From RHKX01 sp963826475 (GTDB lineage: Bacteria; Actinomycetota; Thermoleophilia; Solirubrobacterales; 70-9), in NCBI GenBank assembly GCA_963826475.1, contig CAWGXC010000003.1, positions 1,612,001 to 1,676,000 on the forward strand: a stretch of 64,000 nucleotides of DNA, read 5' to 3'. Below the pieces are notes generated by a model, which saw nothing but the letters and a program-made list of their open reading frames with translations, had not been told where the DNA came from and did not search any database. How positions within the stretch are numbered: position 1 is the stretch's first letter; the number at the start of each line of letters is the position of its first letter. Positions 36,104 through 44,195 of the stretch are shown one piece after another. Position numbers and translations under genes: made by a program.

Positions 36104-36131
36104 GCCGAAGAGCCGGATCGATCGAATCGAG

Positions 36132-36749
36132 ATGAGCGCGAAGTCGCGAATCCTCGCGCAGCCGATCTCGTATCGACTCTGGCAGGCGCCCTTCGCCGCG
36201 GCCAAGTTCGCGCCGGTCGAGCGCCACAACGACCTCGGCGCGGTGCGGCGCGTCCTCGACGTGGGCTGCGGGCCGGGCACGAACGCCCACCTCTTCGCGG
36301 GGATGGACTACACCGGGATCGACATCAACCGGCGCTACGTGGAATATGCGTCGGAGCGTCACCCGGGCAAGTTCATCGCCGCGGACGCGACGCAGTTCGA
36401 GGTCCCCCCCGAGGAGCGTTTCGACTTCGTCCTCATCAACAGCTTCCTTCACCACGTCGGTGACGCCGACGTGGCCCGGATCCTCGAGCACCTGTGTGGC
36501 GTCATCTCCGCAGATGGCCACGTCCACGTGCTGGAGCTGCAACTACCCGAGCGGCGATCCGTAGCTCGGCTCCTGGCGGCGATGGACCGGGGCGATCACC
36601 CTCGTCCGCTCTCCGAATGGCGGTCGCTCCTGAACCGCGACTTCGAGCCCGTCACGTTCGAGCCGTACCGGCTCGGTGGCGCGAGGTGGGCGACGACCAC
36701 CCTCTGGAACATGGTCTATTTCAAGGGCCGCCCCAGGCGACGGGACTGA
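36132..36749 (+). CDS. Class I SAM-dependent methyltransferase
   Basis: 205 residues from an ATG at 36132. SYRLWQAPFAAAKFAPV precedes the fold. VLDVGCGPGTNAHLF is the SAM loop, YTGIDINRRYVEYA the acidic turn and FVLINSFLHHVGDADVA the motif region. The group resembles small Methyltransf_11/25 enzymes found beside lipid and glycan genes. The substrate is not apparent. It is 28 bases after dodecin and convergent with the arylsulfotransferase-like gene, separated by a perfect palindrome. Confidence 0.82.
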   Translation: MSAKSRILAQPISYRLWQAPFAAAKFAPVERHNDLGAVRRVLDVGCGPGTNAHLFAGMDYTGIDINRRYVEYASERHPGKFIAADATQFEVPPEERFDFVLINSFLHHVGDADVARILEHLCGVISADGHVHVLELQLPERRSVARLLAAMDRGDHPRPLSEWRSLLNRDFEPVTFEPYRLGGARWATTTLWNMVYFKGRPRRRD

Positions 36750-36756
36750 GCCGTTG

Positions 36757-36776
36757 ACGGTCCCCCGGGGGACCGT
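36757..36776. terminator. Perfect 20-bp GC-rich palindrome between convergent genes
   Basis: acggtccccc at 36757-36766 is followed at once by its exact complement to 36776. It lies seven bases after one stop and four before the other, where a bidirectional terminator is expected. No T tract follows on either strand, so termination by hairpin alone is uncertain. Confidence 0.55.
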
Positions 36777-36780
36777 TCCC

Positions 36781-38253
36781 TCAGCGCTTGACGATGGCGT
36801 CCATCGCCTTGCGCAGATCCCTCGACGTGACGAGGCCGTCGGCGACGGGGTTGGCCCGATAGCTGAAACCGACGTCGAGCTGCAGGTCGAAGAGCCTGTC
36901 GCCGGCTGCGTCGTATCCGCCGATCAAGCCCACGCCCCCCCAGCCGATGAGCCAGTCGCCGCCGTCGATTCGCCGGGCCGAGCCACAACAGAACGACGAG
37001 GGCACCTCGGGCTCCTCGATCGATTGGACGAGCCTGGCCGTGCCCTTCGCCGGATCGATCCGGTAGCGGACCGCGCGGGGCGGTCGGCCGAGGCCGGTGC
37101 CGTTGTCGTGAACCGTGATCGTCCCGTCCGGCTGGATCCGCGCGTCGTGCTGACCGCCCAGCGGGTAGTCGCCGAGGGGATCGTTGCGGACGTCGAGGCT
37201 CTCGGGCGTCGGGGTGCCGCCTAGCTTCCAGACGATGTCACCCGTCTTGCGGTTGATCTCGTAGACGGCATCCAGGTGGCGGAAGGAGAGGATCATGAAC
37301 TTCTTGCCGACCGGCTCAGCGGAGTTCCAGTGGACGACGTCGTAGGGATCGGGGTCGAGGTCGGTCCTGTCCCACCAGCGACCGGTCTCGGCGAGGTCGA
37401 TGTGGTCCTCCGATTTCCAGCTCCAGACGACCTTCCCCGCCGGGGTGAGCTCCTGGATCACGATTCCGATGGCGCTCGAGTTCGCGGATCCGCCGTACGC
37501 GCTCGTGTCCGCGGGATACGTCTGCTGAGCGCCGATCAGGTAGTTCCCGTTCGGTAGGAGCTGAATCTCATGGACGTCGGCCGTGGATCCGTTCGCGCCC
37601 CTGATCGTGCGGAGCAATCGGCCCTTCAAAGTCCGGATCTCGTAGTTCCCGGTCTGGAAGGTGGCCTCGTCGACGGGATCGAAGGCGATCGTCCCATCGG
37701 GCAGGATCTGGGCGTTGTCGGGCTCGCCCGACGCTCGATACCACCAGACGGGCACCCCATCGCGGTTGAAGATCGCGGCGTAGTGCTTGCCCAGCTGGAT
37801 GACGAAGAAGCTCGGCCCGCCGGCGGCCACTCGCGAGAACTCGTAGTTGGGGAAGTCCTCCGGAAGGCAGCGGAGATTGAAGCGGGTGACGGACTTCGCG
37901 CCTTGCCTGCGGAAGCTCACCGAGGTTCGCTTGCCATCGGCGGCGAGCGGCGCGGTGAAGCTGCCGCGGCGGTAGTCGCCTGATCCGGTCCGGGCGCGCC
38001 AGCCCTTGGCGCCCTTGACGCTCACATCCGCTCGCGAGCCTCCGCAGCGAACCGCGTAATCGGCCACCTTCCAGCGGAAATGAGGGGTGAGCGTGCCGGC
38101 GGGATCAACGGTGAGGTGCGGGCGTGAGGAGGCTGCCGCGGCGGCAACCGACCCCTGGGCTACGAGGATCACGCTCGCCATCAGGAACGTGATCAGAACC
38201 AAGCGGCACTTCTCCACCTTCAACGTCCGGCCTCCGTCAGTCGCGCAATGCAT
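36781..38253 (-). CDS. Exported arylsulfotransferase (ASST) family protein
   Basis: 490 residues from an ATG at 38253; a GTG at 38217 would place the basic region right before the signal peptide (KCRLVLITFLMASVILVA, cleavage near GSVAAAAA). The body is a beta-propeller with ASST repeats: GVPVWWYRASGE, DVHEIQLLPNGNYLI, GKVVWSWKSEDH, DIVWKLGG, GGQHDARIQPDGTITVHDNG. ASST enzymes move sulfate between phenols without PAPS, via a catalytic His; the HD in GGQHDAR and the H in ADVHEI are candidates. Many actinobacterial members have unknown substrates. It lies beside the sulfate-assimilation genes but is transcribed divergently from them. Confidence 0.82.
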   Translation of the reverse strand: MHCATDGGRTLKVEKCRLVLITFLMASVILVAQGSVAAAAASSRPHLTVDPAGTLTPHFRWKVADYAVRCGGSRADVSVKGAKGWRARTGSGDYRRGSFTAPLAADGKRTSVSFRRQGAKSVTRFNLRCLPEDFPNYEFSRVAAGGPSFFVIQLGKHYAAIFNRDGVPVWWYRASGEPDNAQILPDGTIAFDPVDEATFQTGNYEIRTLKGRLLRTIRGANGSTADVHEIQLLPNGNYLIGAQQTYPADTSAYGGSANSSAIGIVIQELTPAGKVVWSWKSEDHIDLAETGRWWDRTDLDPDPYDVVHWNSAEPVGKKFMILSFRHLDAVYEINRKTGDIVWKLGGTPTPESLDVRNDPLGDYPLGGQHDARIQPDGTITVHDNGTGLGRPPRAVRYRIDPAKGTARLVQSIEEPEVPSSFCCGSARRIDGGDWLIGWGGVGLIGGYDAAGDRLFDLQLDVGFSYRANPVADGLVTSRDLRKAMDAIVKR

Positions 38254-38306
38254 TGGCGGGGCACCCTAACGAGCGGCCCGCCCGCCCGCGCCCGGTCGCC
38301 GCGAGA

Positions 38307-38344
38307 TCCTAAATACCCAATTCCCAATCAGGATTTGCTAGTTT
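38307..38344 (+). promoter_or_regulatory. AT-rich segment upstream of sulfite reductase, possible promoter/operator
   Basis: About 38 bases from 38307 are far richer in A/T than anything around them. They contain aaatac at 38311 and ggattt at 38331, an imperfect dyad (AAATxC facing GxATTT). Placed 48-85 bases before the ATG at 38392, this is where a promoter and operator for the sulfur operon would lie. No clean -35/-10 pair is visible. Confidence 0.35.
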
Positions 38345-38391
38345 GGGCCGCGGCAGCACTGCGACCTGATCCGAAGGGGTGTACGACGACC

Positions 38392-40266
38392 ATGGAACCG
38401 ACCTCCGCGCCGGCGAAGCCGAAGGCGACCGAAGCCGACCTCGATCAGGACGAGAAGAAGGTCCAGAAGGGAAAGGGGCCGATCGGCTCTCGCGAGAACC
38501 CCGAGGTCTACGAGAACGTCCCGGGCCACATCATTCCCATCCTGGCCGATGAGTTCGACGACTTCGACGACGAGTCGGGCAAGTTCCTCGACGGCCAGAC
38601 CCCGGAGAACGAGTTCATCGGCTTCCGGCTCAAGCAGGGGGTCTACGGACAGCGCCAGCCCGGCGTGCAGATGATCCGCGTCAAGCTCCCCCTCGGCGGC
38701 GTCACGCCGGATCAGATGGACGCCTTCGGCAGCGTCGTCGAGAAGTACGTCCCGCTGAACAAGGGCCACATCACGACGCGCCAGAACATCCAGATGCACC
38801 ACGTCCCGCTGCCCGACGCCGCCGCGCTGATCCGTGAGATCTCGGCCGTCGGTCTCTCCAGCCGCGAGGGCTGCGGCAACACGATCCGCAACGTCACCGG
38901 TGATCCCTGGGCCGGCGTGGCCGCGGATGAGCCCTTCGATCCAACCGACTACGCGATCGCGTACGTCCGGTACTTCGTGCGCCACCCGACGACGCAGCTG
39001 ATGCCGCGCAAGATCAAGACGGCGTTCTCGAGCTCCGACGCCGACCGGGCGATCGTCGGCATCCACGACATCGGCTTCATCCCGGTCATCAGGGACGGGG
39101 TCAAGGGCTTCCGGATGGTCGTGGGTGGGGGGACCTCGATCATGCCGCGGATCGCCCCGACGCTCGCCGAGTTCGTCGCAGCCGACGATGGCGAGTACCT
39201 GCGCGTCACCGAGGCGGCGCTGCGGATCTTCGACCGGCAGAATTGGCTGCGAGTCAACCGCGCTCGGGCCCGGATCAAGGTCCTGATCGACAAGATCGGC
39301 ATCGACGCGTTCCGCGAGATGGTCGCCCGCGAGCTCGAGGGCGATTGGGTGGCCGACCGCGACTTCTCGATCGAGCGGTTGCTTCCGCATGTCGACGAGG
39401 AGCGTGCCGCCCCGGGCCCGACCACCGCGGTCGGCACCCCCAACGGCGATCTCGCTGCGTTCGAGGCGTTCTGCGCCGACAACGTCGATGCTCAACGTCA
39501 AGAGGGCTTCTCGACCGTGCACGTGAAGGTCACGCGGGGCGACCTGAGCCCTGAGCAGTTCCGCGGGCTCGCCCAGATCATGCGTGAGCACTGCGGCGGC
39601 AACGCCAGGACCACGATCGATCAGAACTTCGTGCTGCGCTGGGTACGAGACGGCTCCCTCTACGACGTCTACGCAGCCCTGCGTGAGCTCGGCCTGTCCG
39701 ACGACGGCGTGAGCACGATCACGGACGTGATCTCGTGCCCGGGGACCGATTCGTGCAAGCTCGGGATCACCGCCTCGATGGGGCTGAATCGCGCGCTCCA
39801 GCAGCGGGTCGAGGAGATGGACATCACCGACCCGCTCACCCGTCAGATCCATCTGAAGATGAGCGGCTGCCCGAACGGATGCGGCCAGCACCACATCGGC
39901 ACGATCGGGTTCTACGGCGCCTCGATCAAGGTCGGCGGCCACACGATGCCGGCCTACATCCCCCACATCGGTGGCCTGGCCGAGAACGGGGAGGTCATCT
40001 ATGGCACCCGTCTGAAGGTCCGGCTGCCCGCCAAGCGGGTTCCAGATGCCGTCGAGCGCTGGCTGCGCATGTACGAGGCGGAGCGGGAGGAGGGCGAGAT
40101 CTTCAACGCATTCGCCACCCGGGTGAGCACCGCACGCTTCGAGGACGAGATCCGCGACCTCGCGCTGCCCGCCGAGTTCAAGCTCGAGAACATGCTCCAG
40201 TTCATCGACTGGAACCGGCGCGATCCATACAAGGTGGAGCGCGGCGAGGGCGAGTGCGCGGTATAG
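38392..40266 (+). CDS. sir: Ferredoxin-dependent sulfite (or nitrite) reductase
   Basis: 624 residues from the ATG at 38392; the earlier ATG at 38248 overlaps the divergent gene and its codons are not protein-like. Two ferredoxin-like/NIR-SIR repeats are present. In the C-terminal half CPGTDSC and SGCPNGC give the four cysteines binding the [4Fe-4S] cluster next to siroheme; GHITTRQNIQMHHV and NFVLRWV are siroheme-contact segments. The reaction reduces sulfite to sulfide with six electrons from ferredoxin. The following cysH, sat and cysC genes favour sulfite over nitrite. The charged N-terminal 40 residues are unusually rich in Lys and Glu. Confidence 0.88.
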   Translation: MEPTSAPAKPKATEADLDQDEKKVQKGKGPIGSRENPEVYENVPGHIIPILADEFDDFDDESGKFLDGQTPENEFIGFRLKQGVYGQRQPGVQMIRVKLPLGGVTPDQMDAFGSVVEKYVPLNKGHITTRQNIQMHHVPLPDAAALIREISAVGLSSREGCGNTIRNVTGDPWAGVAADEPFDPTDYAIAYVRYFVRHPTTQLMPRKIKTAFSSSDADRAIVGIHDIGFIPVIRDGVKGFRMVVGGGTSIMPRIAPTLAEFVAADDGEYLRVTEAALRIFDRQNWLRVNRARARIKVLIDKIGIDAFREMVARELEGDWVADRDFSIERLLPHVDEERAAPGPTTAVGTPNGDLAAFEAFCADNVDAQRQEGFSTVHVKVTRGDLSPEQFRGLAQIMREHCGGNARTTIDQNFVLRWVRDGSLYDVYAALRELGLSDDGVSTITDVISCPGTDSCKLGITASMGLNRALQQRVEEMDITDPLTRQIHLKMSGCPNGCGQHHIGTIGFYGASIKVGGHTMPAYIPHIGGLAENGEVIYGTRLKVRLPAKRVPDAVERWLRMYEAEREEGEIFNAFATRVSTARFEDEIRDLALPAEFKLENMLQFIDWNRRDPYKVERGEGECAV

Positions 40267-40271
40267 ATGAC

Positions 40272-40310
40272 TCCGGCGAGATCCTCCGCTTCGCGTCCGG
40301 TCTCGCCGGA
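40272..40310. repeat. 10-bp inverted repeat between sir and cysH
   Basis: tccggcgaga at 40272 pairs exactly with tctcgccgga at 40301, with a 19-base loop. It starts six bases after the sir stop. It may attenuate transcription or protect the sir mRNA 3' end; there is no T run. Confidence 0.45.
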
Positions 40311-40388
40311 CGATTGGCCCAACGGGACGGGAAGTCCTGCAGTCAGAGGCCTGAATCCGACATCTGCCTCTAGGCGGCGGCGCTGACG

Positions 40389-41165
40389 ATGGCCGGCTCC
40401 GCGTCGCTGTCCGCCATTGACGTCGAGCGGGTACCCCATCCCGCCGAGCCGAATACGGAAGCGTCGGCGCTGACCACGGCGGCCGGCGATGCGATCGACC
40501 CGCGCGAGGTCTCCGATGAGCTCGAGGGGCTGAGCGCCGCCGAGACGATCGAGTGGGCGATCAAGACCTTCCACCCGCGACTGCGCTTCGCCGCCTCGTT
40601 CCAGAAGACGAGCTCGGTCACCGTCGACATCGTCAGCAGGATCATCCCCGACGCGAACTTCTTCTACCTCGACACCGACGTCCTCTTCGAGGAGACGTAC
40701 GCCACCCGCGACGCGCTCGCCGCCAAGTACGGAATTCGATTCCAGTCGTTCTCCGGGATCGGCCTCGAGGAGCAGGCGAAGCTCTACGGCGACAGCCTCT
40801 GGAGCCGCCAGCCGGACGCCTGCTGCGGGATTCGCAAGGTGGAGCCGATGCGCGAGGCCCTCGCCGGGATCGACTGCTGGGTATCGGGGATCCGCCGCGA
40901 GGACTCCCGCACCCGCGCCGGGGCGGCGAAGTTCGGCTGGGACAAGCGCTTTGGGCTCTGGAAGCTGAATCCGCTGGCCGACTGGACCGAGTCGGATGTA
41001 TGGGACTATCTGAATGAGCAAGGGGTCCCCTACAACCCCCTTCACGACGCCGGCTATCCGTCGATCGGTTGCACGCACTGCACCCGCCCGCCCGGCGCCG
41101 ACGGCCACTCACGCTCGGGTCGTTGGGCCGATGCCCACAAGACCGAGTGTGGCCTGCATGGGTGA
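40389..41165 (+). CDS. cysH: Phosphoadenylyl/adenylyl-sulfate reductase with [4Fe-4S] cluster
   Basis: 258 residues. C145-C146 (DACCGIRK) and C228/C231 (GCTHC) are the four cluster ligands of the assimilatory APS reductase type. C254 in KTECGLH is the catalytic Cys that forms the enzyme-sulfite intermediate, released by thioredoxin. SFQKTSS is the phosphate-binding loop. Cluster-bearing enzymes mostly use APS directly, though some reduce both APS and PAPS. The product sulfite feeds the preceding reductase gene. The 37-residue N-terminal extension has no known role and a later start is possible. 122 bases follow the sir stop. Confidence 0.92.
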   Translation: MAGSASLSAIDVERVPHPAEPNTEASALTTAAGDAIDPREVSDELEGLSAAETIEWAIKTFHPRLRFAASFQKTSSVTVDIVSRIIPDANFFYLDTDVLFEETYATRDALAAKYGIRFQSFSGIGLEEQAKLYGDSLWSRQPDACCGIRKVEPMREALAGIDCWVSGIRREDSRTRAGAAKFGWDKRFGLWKLNPLADWTESDVWDYLNEQGVPYNPLHDAGYPSIGCTHCTRPPGADGHSRSGRWADAHKTECGLHG

Positions 41166-41261
41166 TCGGGCGCCACACCGGTACCTTTCCGTTCTCCCCT
41201 ACGCCCGACTCCAAAACTTCCAGACGTTCCCGCACCCTTACAAAGGAGCCACGAAACCGAC

Positions 41262-42326
41262 ATGAGCGACAAAGCCCTCACCCTGACCGCCCGCCAGACC
41301 GCCGACTTCGAGCTGCTCGCCAACGGTGGCTTCGCGCCGCTGAAGGGCTTCATGGGCTCCGACGACTGGCGCTCCACGGTCGAGAACATGACCCTTGCCA
41401 GCGGCGATGAGGTCTGGCCGATCCCGGTCGTCCTCGCCACCGACCTCGACGCCAACGAGGGCGACGTCGTCGAGCTCAGCGCCGACAACGGAAAGAAGCT
41501 CGGCCGGATCCGGATCAGCGAGGTCTTCGAGCGGGACGTCGAGAAGGAGTCCGAGCACGTCTACCGGACCACCGACGAGGCGCACCCCGGCGTCGCCGCC
41601 ACCAAGGCCGAGGGCAATCGCTGTCTCGCCGGCGAGATCGAGGCCGACGACATGCCCGATCACGAAGAGGCCTTCATGCGCCGGTACTTCACCCCCGAGC
41701 AGTCGCGCAAGGAGTTCGCCGACCGCGGCTGGAAGCGCATCGTCGCCTTCCAGACCCGCAATCCGATTCACCGTGCCCACGAGTACCTGACGAAGGCGGC
41801 GCTCGAGGTCTGCGACGGCCTCTTCCTGCACCCGCTGATCGGCGAGACGAAGTCGGGCGACATCCCCGCTGACGTGCGGATGAAGTGTTACGAGGTCCTG
41901 ATGGAGAACTACTACCCGAACGACCGGGTGGTGCTGGGCGTCAACCCGGCGGCGATGCGCTACGCAGGGCCGCGTGAGGCGGTCTTCCACGCCGTCGTAC
42001 GGCGCAACTACGGCGCGACGCACTTCATCGTCGGCCGTGACCACGCCGGCGTGGGCGACTACTACGGCACCTACGACGCTCAGCACATCTTCGACGAGAT
42101 CGACATCGAGAAGCTCGGGATTCGGCCGCTGATGTTCGAGCACACTTTCTGGTGCTACAAGTGTGAGGGCCTCGGTTCCAACAAGACATGCCCGCACACG
42201 CCCGAGGATCGTCTCTTCCTCAGCGGCACGAAGGTTCGCGAGATGCTCGAGAACGGCGAAGAGCCGCCGCCCGAGTTCTCGCGCCACGAGGTCGCCGCGA
42301 TCCTCATCGACGCCTACAAGAACTAG
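41262..42326 (+). CDS. sat: Sulfate adenylyltransferase (ATP sulfurylase), single-chain Sat
   Basis: 354 residues. QTRNPIHRAH (164-173) holds the QxRN and HxxH-type active-site residues and GRDHAG (258-263) the other nucleotide motif. C298, C301, C310 and H312 (CYKC..CPH) form a probable zinc site seen in Sat enzymes of some bacteria and archaea. It makes APS and pyrophosphate from ATP and sulfate, the activation step for both cysH and cysC. It is the homo-oligomeric type and does not need CysN. AAAGGAG lies thirteen bases before the ATG. 96 bases separate it from cysH. Confidence 0.95.
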   Translation: MSDKALTLTARQTADFELLANGGFAPLKGFMGSDDWRSTVENMTLASGDEVWPIPVVLATDLDANEGDVVELSADNGKKLGRIRISEVFERDVEKESEHVYRTTDEAHPGVAATKAEGNRCLAGEIEADDMPDHEEAFMRRYFTPEQSRKEFADRGWKRIVAFQTRNPIHRAHEYLTKAALEVCDGLFLHPLIGETKSGDIPADVRMKCYEVLMENYYPNDRVVLGVNPAAMRYAGPREAVFHAVVRRNYGATHFIVGRDHAGVGDYYGTYDAQHIFDEIDIEKLGIRPLMFEHTFWCYKCEGLGSNKTCPHTPEDRLFLSGTKVREMLENGEEPPPEFSRHEVAAILIDAYKN

Positions 42327-42362
42327 CCCCTAAGCAGCAACAACCAAGGAGAACTTCACTCA

Positions 42363-42911
42363 ATGTCAGATCACAAGGGATTCACCCTCTGGATGACCGG
42401 CCTCTCCGGCTCCGGCAAGTCGACGATCACCGAGGTGCTCATCGACGAGTTCGAGGAGCGAGGCCTGCCGCTCGAGGTGCTCGACGGAGATGTCGTCCGT
42501 GAGCATCTCTCGAAGGGCCTCGGCTTCTCCAAGGAGGACCGCGACACGAACATCGGTCGCATCGCCTTCGTCGCCGATCTGCTCTCACGCAACGGCGTGC
42601 CGGTGATCACCGCCGCGATCTCTCCATACCGCGAGACCCGTGACAACGCCCGCGCCATCCACGAGGGGCACGGCAAGTTCATCGAGGTCTTCGTCGCGAC
42701 CTCCCTCGAGGACTGCGAGGAGCGCGACACGAAGGGCCTCTACGCGAAGGCGCGCTCCGGCGAGATCAAGGAGTTCACAGGCGTCTCGGATCCCTACGAG
42801 GAGCCGGAGAACCCCGAGCTTCGGATCGAGACCGCCGGCAAGACGCCCGAGGACAACGCCAAGGAGATCCTCGAGTACCTGGAGTCCGAGGGACTCATCT
42901 CGAGCAACTAG
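42363..42911 (+). CDS. cysC: Adenylyl-sulfate kinase
   Basis: 182 residues, standard for CysC. The P-loop is GLSGSGKST (13-21), followed by DGDVVREHLSKGLGFS, the APS-binding segment, and RDTNIGRIAFVADLL. The phosphorylated Ser in AISPYRETRD is present. The product, PAPS, serves PAPS reductase or sulfotransferases. Because the neighbouring reductase has the Fe-S ligands typical of APS use, PAPS may feed sulfation elsewhere. AAGGAG sits eleven bases before the ATG. It is 36 bases after sat. Confidence 0.95.
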   Translation: MSDHKGFTLWMTGLSGSGKSTITEVLIDEFEERGLPLEVLDGDVVREHLSKGLGFSKEDRDTNIGRIAFVADLLSRNGVPVITAAISPYRETRDNARAIHEGHGKFIEVFVATSLEDCEERDTKGLYAKARSGEIKEFTGVSDPYEEPENPELRIETAGKTPEDNAKEILEYLESEGLISSN

Positions 42912-42913
42912 TC

Positions 42914-43537
42914 GTGGCGATCGACATCACCGGCGAAGACCGGTTCGTGCTGCACCAGCGGTTCAAGCTGGTGATCAACCAGTACGAGTTCAGTCTGCCG
43001 GGCGCCGACGAAGCGGGGGGCGAGGAGAGGCCCTTCTGCTTCGTCGAGCAGGCGCGCTTCAAGTTCAAGGAGGACATCCGGTTCTTCACCGATGACTCCA
43101 AGGACGAGGAGATCTTGCGGATCCTCGCCAGGCAGCGGTTCGACCCGCGGGCGACGTATGACATCACCCTGCCCGACGGCTCGAAGATCGGTCAGATCAA
43201 GAAGGTGTTCGGCAAATCGCTGCTGCGCTCCACGTACTCGATCATGGACGCGACCGGGACGGAGCTGGCGATCGCTCGCGAGCACAGCCTCGGCAAGGCT
43301 TTGTTCCGGCGGTTGCTGGGGTTCATCCCCTACCTCGGTGACTTCGCCGACTGGCTGCCGATCGCTTACGACTTCGAGTTTCTCCGCGGGGAAGAGCGGA
43401 TCGGAATGAACCGCCGGCGGCGCTTCAAGTTCCGCGACGTCTACGACATCGACTTCAGCGCTGATCCCGACCGCACCGTCGATCGGCGGCTGGTGCTCGC
43501 GGCGACGGTCGGCATGGACGCGCTGCAGGCCCGGTAG
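42914..43537 (+). CDS. LURP-one-related (Tubby C-like) protein
   Basis: 207 residues from a GTG just two bases after the cysC stop. The pattern of short strands with FVLHQRFKLVINQYEFSL, ARFKFKEDIRFFTDD, ITLPDGSKIGQIKK, YSIMDATGTELA and YDFEFLRGEERIGMNRR matches the LURP-one/Tubby-C beta-barrel. Such proteins are mostly uncharacterised in bacteria; eukaryotic relatives (phospholipid scramblases, Tubby) bind lipids. Co-translation with the sulfur genes is strongly suggested by the spacing, but the function is unknown. Confidence 0.78.
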   Translation: MAIDITGEDRFVLHQRFKLVINQYEFSLPGADEAGGEERPFCFVEQARFKFKEDIRFFTDDSKDEEILRILARQRFDPRATYDITLPDGSKIGQIKKVFGKSLLRSTYSIMDATGTELAIAREHSLGKALFRRLLGFIPYLGDFADWLPIAYDFEFLRGEERIGMNRRRRFKFRDVYDIDFSADPDRTVDRRLVLAATVGMDALQAR

Positions 43538-43618
43538 CCGCGCGGTGGGGGCGTGTCCGCTTCGCATGGCTTTCCCTCCGGGTCCGTTTCGGTCCCGCCA
43601 CTCCCTTAACCTGCAGCG

Positions 43619-44107
43619 ATGAAGAGCGTCGCGGGAACCGCGCTTGTCGTTCTTGCCCTGAGCTTCGCTGCATGCGGCGATGACTCGGATTCCGGTTCTG
43701 CTCCCGGCACGACCGATGTCGCCGCGGACTCCACCTTCGACCACACCCAGGTCGCAGAACTGGAGAGCATCTTGAACACCGCCTATGAGGGGGCCTCGGG
43801 CTACGCCGAGACCAACGACAACTTCTTCGCGCGCAACTCGCAAGAGAAGGGCGATCTCGCGGCGGCTGTTTCCGTTGCTCTGTCCAAGCTCGACAATGGC
43901 GTCGGCTCGAGCTATGCGGAGGAGGAGGAATTAGGCGTCTGCAGTCGCTACGGAGCCGATGCTCCCTTCGTTGCCGTGAACGCGTCGCCATCCGGCGATG
44001 GGCTCACATTGACCGCGTCGGACGCGGAGGCCAGCGTCACCCTGAGCTATGAACCCGGCTCCGACATCGTTGTCGCCGACCCGGTGGAGTGCAAACCACC
44101 CGGCTAG
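43619..44107 (+). CDS. Putative secreted lipoprotein
   Basis: 162 residues. The N-terminus has two charged or polar residues, a hydrophobic stretch (TALVVLALSF) and AAC at 17-19, then an acidic linker (GDDSDSGS), the outline of a lipobox with Phe instead of Leu at -3. The mature part includes two further cysteines (CSRYGA and ECKPPG) that could form a disulfide. I recognise no family. It is probably membrane-anchored on the outside. It follows the LURP-one gene by 81 bases and converges with the LLM gene. Confidence 0.7.
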   Translation: MKSVAGTALVVLALSFAACGDDSDSGSAPGTTDVAADSTFDHTQVAELESILNTAYEGASGYAETNDNFFARNSQEKGDLAAAVSVALSKLDNGVGSSYAEEEELGVCSRYGADAPFVAVNASPSGDGLTLTASDAEASVTLSYEPGSDIVVADPVECKPPG

Positions 44108-44195
44108 TTCTCGACCATGCGAGAGGCGGGCCCCCGCAGCAGGCATGAACCCGACCCGCTCGGACAGGGCGGTCGCCGACAGCGTCGACCTCGGG

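Noticed and set aside
38248..38391. Earlier ATG for sulfite reductase
   Set aside because: It would overlap the divergent ASST gene start, and its extra 48 codons read through the AT-rich promoter-like segment.
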